Assembly (NCBI GenBank): GCA_017882655.1
Contig: JADGPB010000054.1
Span: 1-9,984, forward strand
Origin: Propionibacteriales bacterium
Lineage (GTDB): Bacteria; Actinomycetota; Actinomycetes; Propionibacteriales; Propionibacteriaceae
Direction: 5' to 3'
Length of the DNA stretch: 9,984 nucleotides
Below the pieces are notes generated by a model. That model saw only the letters and a list, made by a program, of their open reading frames with translations. It made no database searches and was not told the DNA's origin. Every line of letters begins with the position of its first letter. Within the stretch, counting starts at the first letter, position 1. A program made the translations under genes and the position numbers. Below are positions 5,187 through 9,984 of the stretch, piece after piece.

Positions 5187-6004
5187 CGCTGCTCCAGCTT
5201 CGTCGCCACGGCGACGGCCGCCACGTGAGGGGCCGCGGTGTGCGTCCGTACGCCCCACGCTCCTCGGCTCGCCAGCCACGCGGTGATCGCCACGGATGCA
5301 TCATCGCGCGCCAGGGGACCGCCCGGGGCCACGGAGTCGAGCATCCGCTTACGCGACGCACCCCAGAGCACGGGCAGGCCGATGCCGTGGATGGCCTCGA
5401 CGCCCCGAAGGACCTCCCAGCTCTGGTCGGGGGTCTTGGCGAACCCCAAGCCGGGATCGATCACGAGGTGTTCGGGGTCGATGCCCGCGCCCACGGCCGC
5501 TCTGACGCGACCCATGAGCTCGCTCACCACCTCGGCGACGACATCGTCGTACGTCGCATGTTGAGTCATCGTGGAGCTGTGGCCACGCCAGTGCATCGCC
5601 ACGTACACGCAGCCGAGATCGGCGACCGTCGACAGCATGTCGGGGTCCGCCAGACCGCCGGAGACGTCGTTGACGACCACCGCGCCGGCTTCGACGCACC
5701 GCGCCGCGACCTCCGCACGCATCGTGTCGACCGAGACCCCGACGCCGCCCTCGACCAGCCGTGTGACGACGGGAAGGACCCGCTCCAGCTCCGTCTCGGC
5801 ATCGACCCTCGCTGCGCCGGGACGGGTCGACTCCCCGCCCACGTCGACCAGCGCAGCCCCCTCGGCGGCCAGCGCGAGACCCTGGGCGACCGCGGCCTCC
5901 ACGTCCGTGTAGCGACCGCCGTCGGAGAACGAATCGGGCGTGACGTTGAGGATGCCGACGACCCGGGTCGGTCCGGGCGCGAGCAGCGGGGCGGCTGCGG
6001 TCAC
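5183..6004 (-). CDS. folP: dihydropteroate synthase
   Basis: 273 residues, a complete TIM-barrel DHPS. It condenses hydroxymethyldihydropterin pyrophosphate with p-aminobenzoate to dihydropteroate and is the target of sulfonamides. Key motifs are GILNVTPDSFSDGG at 17-30 (Asn20 for magnesium), GGESTRPG at 56-63, VNDVSGG at 111-117, MHWRGHS at 137-143, DPGLGFAKT at 183-191, GASRKRML at 215-222 with Lys219, and the late phosphate-binding R253-T-H255. The GTG start at 6004 is chosen because it overlaps the folE stop as GTGA and leaves a normal short N-terminus. The longer frame to 6136 is folE antisense-frame sequence rich in Arg and His. All substrate-binding loops look standard, so nothing in the sequence by itself suggests sulfonamide resistance. 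Confidence 0.97.
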   Translation of the reverse strand: MTAAAPLLAPGPTRVVGILNVTPDSFSDGGRYTDVEAAVAQGLALAAEGAALVDVGGESTRPGAARVDAETELERVLPVVTRLVEGGVGVSVDTMRAEVAARCVEAGAVVVNDVSGGLADPDMLSTVADLGCVYVAMHWRGHSSTMTQHATYDDVVAEVVSELMGRVRAAVGAGIDPEHLVIDPGLGFAKTPDQSWEVLRGVEAIHGIGLPVLWGASRKRMLDSVAPGGPLARDDASVAITAWLASRGAWGVRTHTAAPHVAAVAVATKLEQR

Positions 6005-6612
6005 CGGGGTCCCTGGATGAGCGACATGGCCTCCGCGCGTGCGGCGGTCTCCCGCAACTCGCCTCGTACTGCCGTGGTGATCGTGCGCGCGTTCGGCTTC
6101 TGGGCGCCACGGATGGTCATGCAGAGGTGCTCGCACTCGAGCACCACGATGACGCCGCGCGGCTCGAGGCGCTCGACGAGGGCGTCGGCGATCTGGGCCG
6201 TCAGCCGCTCCTGCACCTGCGGGCGCCGCGCGTACCCGTCGACGACCCTGGCCAGCTTCGAGAGCCCCACAACGCCTTTGCCCGGGCTGGGGATGTAGCC
6301 CACGTGAGCCACGCCCATGAACGGTACGAGGTGGTGCTCGCAGGTCGAGTTGACCTCGATCTCCCGGACGAGCACGAGCTCGTCCTGCACGATGTCGAAC
6401 GTCGTCCGCAGGTGCTCCGCCGGGTCCGTGTGGAGTCCGGAGAAGACCTCCCGGTACGCCCTCGCGACGCGCTTCGGCGTGTCCACCAGGCCGTCCCGGT
6501 CCGGGTCCTCGCCGATCGCGATGAGGATCTCCCGGACGGCCGCCTCGATGCGTGGGAGGTCAAAGGCTCCGTGCCCAACGGGCCTCAGGAGAGGTCGGCC
6601 GGCGCCGTCCAT
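6001..6612 (-). CDS. folE: GTP cyclohydrolase I
   Basis: 203 residues. FolE opens the imidazole ring of GTP and forms 7,8-dihydroneopterin triphosphate, the first committed folate step. The zinc ligands are visible: Cys91 and His94 in STCEHHLVPF (89-98) and Cys164 in ECEHLCMTIRG (159-169). DTPKRVARAY at 44-53, the GLSKLARVVDGYARRPQVQE stretch at 116-135 and the QKPNARTITTAVRG segment at 171-184 are all typical of the zinc-dependent type I enzyme. The ATG at 6612 is one base past the ftsH stop (TGACATG), with little ribosome-site sequence of its own, so translation probably depends on reinitiation after ftsH. The N-terminal 15 residues before FDLPRIE are less conserved. Confidence 0.96.
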   Translation of the reverse strand: MDGAGRPLLRPVGHGAFDLPRIEAAVREILIAIGEDPDRDGLVDTPKRVARAYREVFSGLHTDPAEHLRTTFDIVQDELVLVREIEVNSTCEHHLVPFMGVAHVGYIPSPGKGVVGLSKLARVVDGYARRPQVQERLTAQIADALVERLEPRGVIVVLECEHLCMTIRGAQKPNARTITTAVRGELRETAARAEAMSLIQGPR

Positions 6613-6613
6613 G

Positions 6614-8686
<2,073 letters not shown>

Positions 8687-8722
8687 ACCCTGCCTTGGAA
8701 GGACGTCAACATAAGGACCCCG

Positions 8723-8731
8723 ACCTTACCA
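8723..8731 (-). promoter_or_regulatory. candidate extended -10 promoter of the ftsH-fol operon
   Basis: The minus strand reads TGGTAAGGT, matching an extended -10 (TGN followed by TANNNT). No good -35 is found 16-19 bp upstream, which extended -10 promoters can lack. The transcript would start near 8716, about 30 nt before the ftsH ATG. This is a by-eye call. Confidence 0.3.
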
Positions 8732-8789
8732 GCGGGTTCTATGCCTTCTGTTCCCTCGCTGTGGGGGCCCTCATGTGCCCATCAGGCCG

Positions 8790-8888
8790 CCTTCACCGAG
8801 CCTTACACCTCTCCTTGAGCGCCCCTTACCGAGCGCGAGGCAGGGTGGCAGGTGCCACGCAATCACCGAGGCATCCCTGAGCACCGAG
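8790..8888. repeat. phased short repeats in the divergent ftsH / glycosidase intergenic region
   Basis: CCTT starts at 8790, 8801, 8813 and 8824, spacings of 11, 12 and 11 bp, so the copies face one side of the helix. CACCGAG occurs at 8794, 8864 and 8882, with a TACCGAG variant at 8827; the last copy overlaps the ribosome site of the gene at 8903. An inverted repeat GTGGCA-GG-TGCCAC lies at 8845-8858. Together they could be sites for one or more regulators; none is recognised. The 216-bp gap holds no gene that I can support. Confidence 0.35.
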
Positions 8889-8902
8889 GAGCACCAGCAC
8901 CG

Positions 8903-9984
8903 ATGACTGCAGACGCGTCCCGATCACGGGCACCACGACGAGCAGCACGGCGAGGCAAACGGCGTTCACGGGGGTTCCGCCTGGTCCGGACGGCTGCGCT
9001 CGTCGCGGCCGTCGTCCTCTTCGCCTCGACCGGGATCTCGGTCGCGCCTGCGCTCATGGCGCCCGGTACGGACTCGGTGGCCGCCCGCCTCGCGGAATGG
9101 GGTCGCGACCACGGCCTCGGGTGGGCAGTAACGACGCTTGAGCAGGCCCAGTACGCCAAGGACAAGCCCAGCGTCGGTGGTGACGTGGCTGGCGGGCTGC
9201 CGACGACGGGTCCCCAGGCCGCTCCGGGCTCCACCGCCCCCCGCGCGGGCCGAGCTACGACGGCCCCTCCCGGGACGCTCTCACCCTTGGTCAACTCCCC
9301 GCTCGCAGGCGAGGGTGTGTGGCGCGACCTGTACGCGGTGAATGGCCTGCCCGCGGCTCGGGTCGCCTCGCTGCGTCCCGACTCGCTGCACACCTCGTAC
9401 TACGTGCAGGCGGTCTGGATGGATCCCACGCTCGTGAGCTTCCGCCTGCATCCCGGCTACAAGGTGCCGGGACCTGCCGTGACTCCCGACAACCAGCTCA
9501 CGCCCGCCGAGCTGACCTCGGTGCTGGCCACGTTCAACTCGGGGTTCCTCATGACCGACGCCCGCGGCGGCTACTGGCAGAACGGACAGTCGATCGTCGG
9601 GCTGCGTACGGGCGCCGCGTCGATGGTGCTCACGACCGACGGCCACCTGAAGGTCGAGTCCTGGCCTGGCGGAACGCCGTCCCCGGACATCGCGGCCGTC
9701 CGCCAGAACCTCGACATGGTCATCGAGAACGGCGTGGTCTCGCCGGCGGTGAGCCAGGCGAGCGCGTCGGTCTGGGGAAAGACGATCGGCAACGAGGCGT
9801 ACGTCTGGCGCAGCGGCATCGGCGTCCGCGCGGACGGTTCGGTGATCTTCGTGGCGGGACCGGCCATGAACATCGAGACGCTCGCCGGTGTCCTCCACGA
9901 CGCGGGGGCCGTGAACGCCATGCAGCTGGACATCAACCCCGACTGGACGAACTACATCACGTACAGCCATCCGTCGCCCGGGAC
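8903..9984 (+). CDS. membrane-anchored phosphodiester glycosidase (NAGPA/DUF2233) family protein, 3'-truncated by window
   Basis: The first 360 codons are present and the frame runs off the right edge. An Arg-rich cytoplasmic N-terminus (1-29) precedes one hydrophobic segment at about 28-51, a signal anchor or signal peptide. A Pro/Thr/Ala-rich linker follows at about 98-130, then the catalytic-type domain. That domain shows FNSGFLMTD at 211-219 and GGYWQNGQ just after, GVRADGSVIFVAG at 307-319, and MQLDINPDWTNY at 340-351. These match the phosphodiester glycosidase fold named after the human mannose 6-phosphate uncovering enzyme; bacterial members are mostly uncharacterised and act outside the membrane on cell-wall or surface glycans. 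The ATG at 8903 has GAGGAG 11 bases upstream, a slightly long spacing. It is divergent from ftsH. Family call is good; the substrate is unknown. Confidence 0.85.
   Translation, partial: MTADASRSRAPRRAARRGKRRSRGFRLVRTAALVAAVVLFASTGISVAPALMAPGTDSVAARLAEWGRDHGLGWAVTTLEQAQYAKDKPSVGGDVAGGLPTTGPQAAPGSTAPRAGRATTAPPGTLSPLVNSPLAGEGVWRDLYAVNGLPAARVASLRPDSLHTSYYVQAVWMDPTLVSFRLHPGYKVPGPAVTPDNQLTPAELTSVLATFNSGFLMTDARGGYWQNGQSIVGLRTGAASMVLTTDGHLKVESWPGGTPSPDIAAVRQNLDMVIENGVVSPAVSQASASVWGKTIGNEAYVWRSGIGVRADGSVIFVAGPAMNIETLAGVLHDAGAVNAMQLDINPDWTNYITYSHPSPG

Noticed and set aside
6005..6136. Longer FolP start
   Set aside because: The extra 44 residues overlap folE in another frame and look non-native; the GTGA overlap at 6001-6004 explains the start.
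5225..6298. 357-codon plus-strand open frame
   Set aside because: It lies across folP and folE in antisense and reads as low-complexity Arg/His/Asp sequence. Both fol genes have intact signatures.
8732..8762. GGGAAC on the minus strand as a SigH/SigR-type -35
   Set aside because: No GTT-type -10 lies at the needed 16-17 bp spacing, so stress-sigma control of ftsH cannot be supported here.
9281..9970. 229-codon minus-strand open frame
   Set aside because: It is antisense to the glycosidase domain, which matches its family across the same interval.

Overview
This is a high-GC, densely coding bacterial window that reads as an actinomycete. It has Lsr2, ClpC, an FtsH with a proline-rich tail, a DUF3180 membrane protein and the actinobacterial ftsH-folE-folP-folB-folK gene order. 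CGTAC/GTACG is conspicuously frequent. Protein character suggests Nocardioidaceae or other Propionibacteriales, but that placement is a guess from memory of family sequences.

Left end (1-617, minus strand): the first 25 codons of clpC, a candidate promoter with a ClgR-type box upstream, a perfect 13-bp hairpin terminator, then the nucleoid-associated protein gene lsr2 with its own promoter. Middle-left (618-3028, plus strand): a divergent leader rich in inverted repeats, a LacI-family regulator, and, overlapping it by 4 bp, a stand-alone NuoD-like protein (complex I 49-kDa family) that lacks the usual quinone-site residues. A bidirectional hairpin at 3035-3069 ends this unit and the facing one.

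Right (3104-8686, minus strand): a tight operon, in transcription order ftsH (membrane AAA+ metalloprotease), folE, folP, folB, folK, a DUF3180 membrane protein and a two-TM coiled-coil membrane protein. folE, folP, folB and folK supply the start of the folate route: GTP to dihydroneopterin triphosphate, the DHNA aldolase step, HPPK, and joining to p-aminobenzoate. Every junction from folE to the DUF3180 gene overlaps by 4 or 8 bp, and ftsH/folE are 1 bp apart, so translation is probably coupled. Far right (8903-end, plus strand): a divergent, membrane-anchored phosphodiester glycosidase domain protein cut by the window edge.

The whole resembles the M. tuberculosis ftsH-fol...lsr2-clpC1 block, but the segment that there carries Rv3603c, panC, panD, coaX and lysS is occupied here by the oppositely oriented LacI-NuoD pair. 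That pair is the most unusual part of the window. I see no CRISPR array, rRNA, tRNA, insertion sequence or phage gene.
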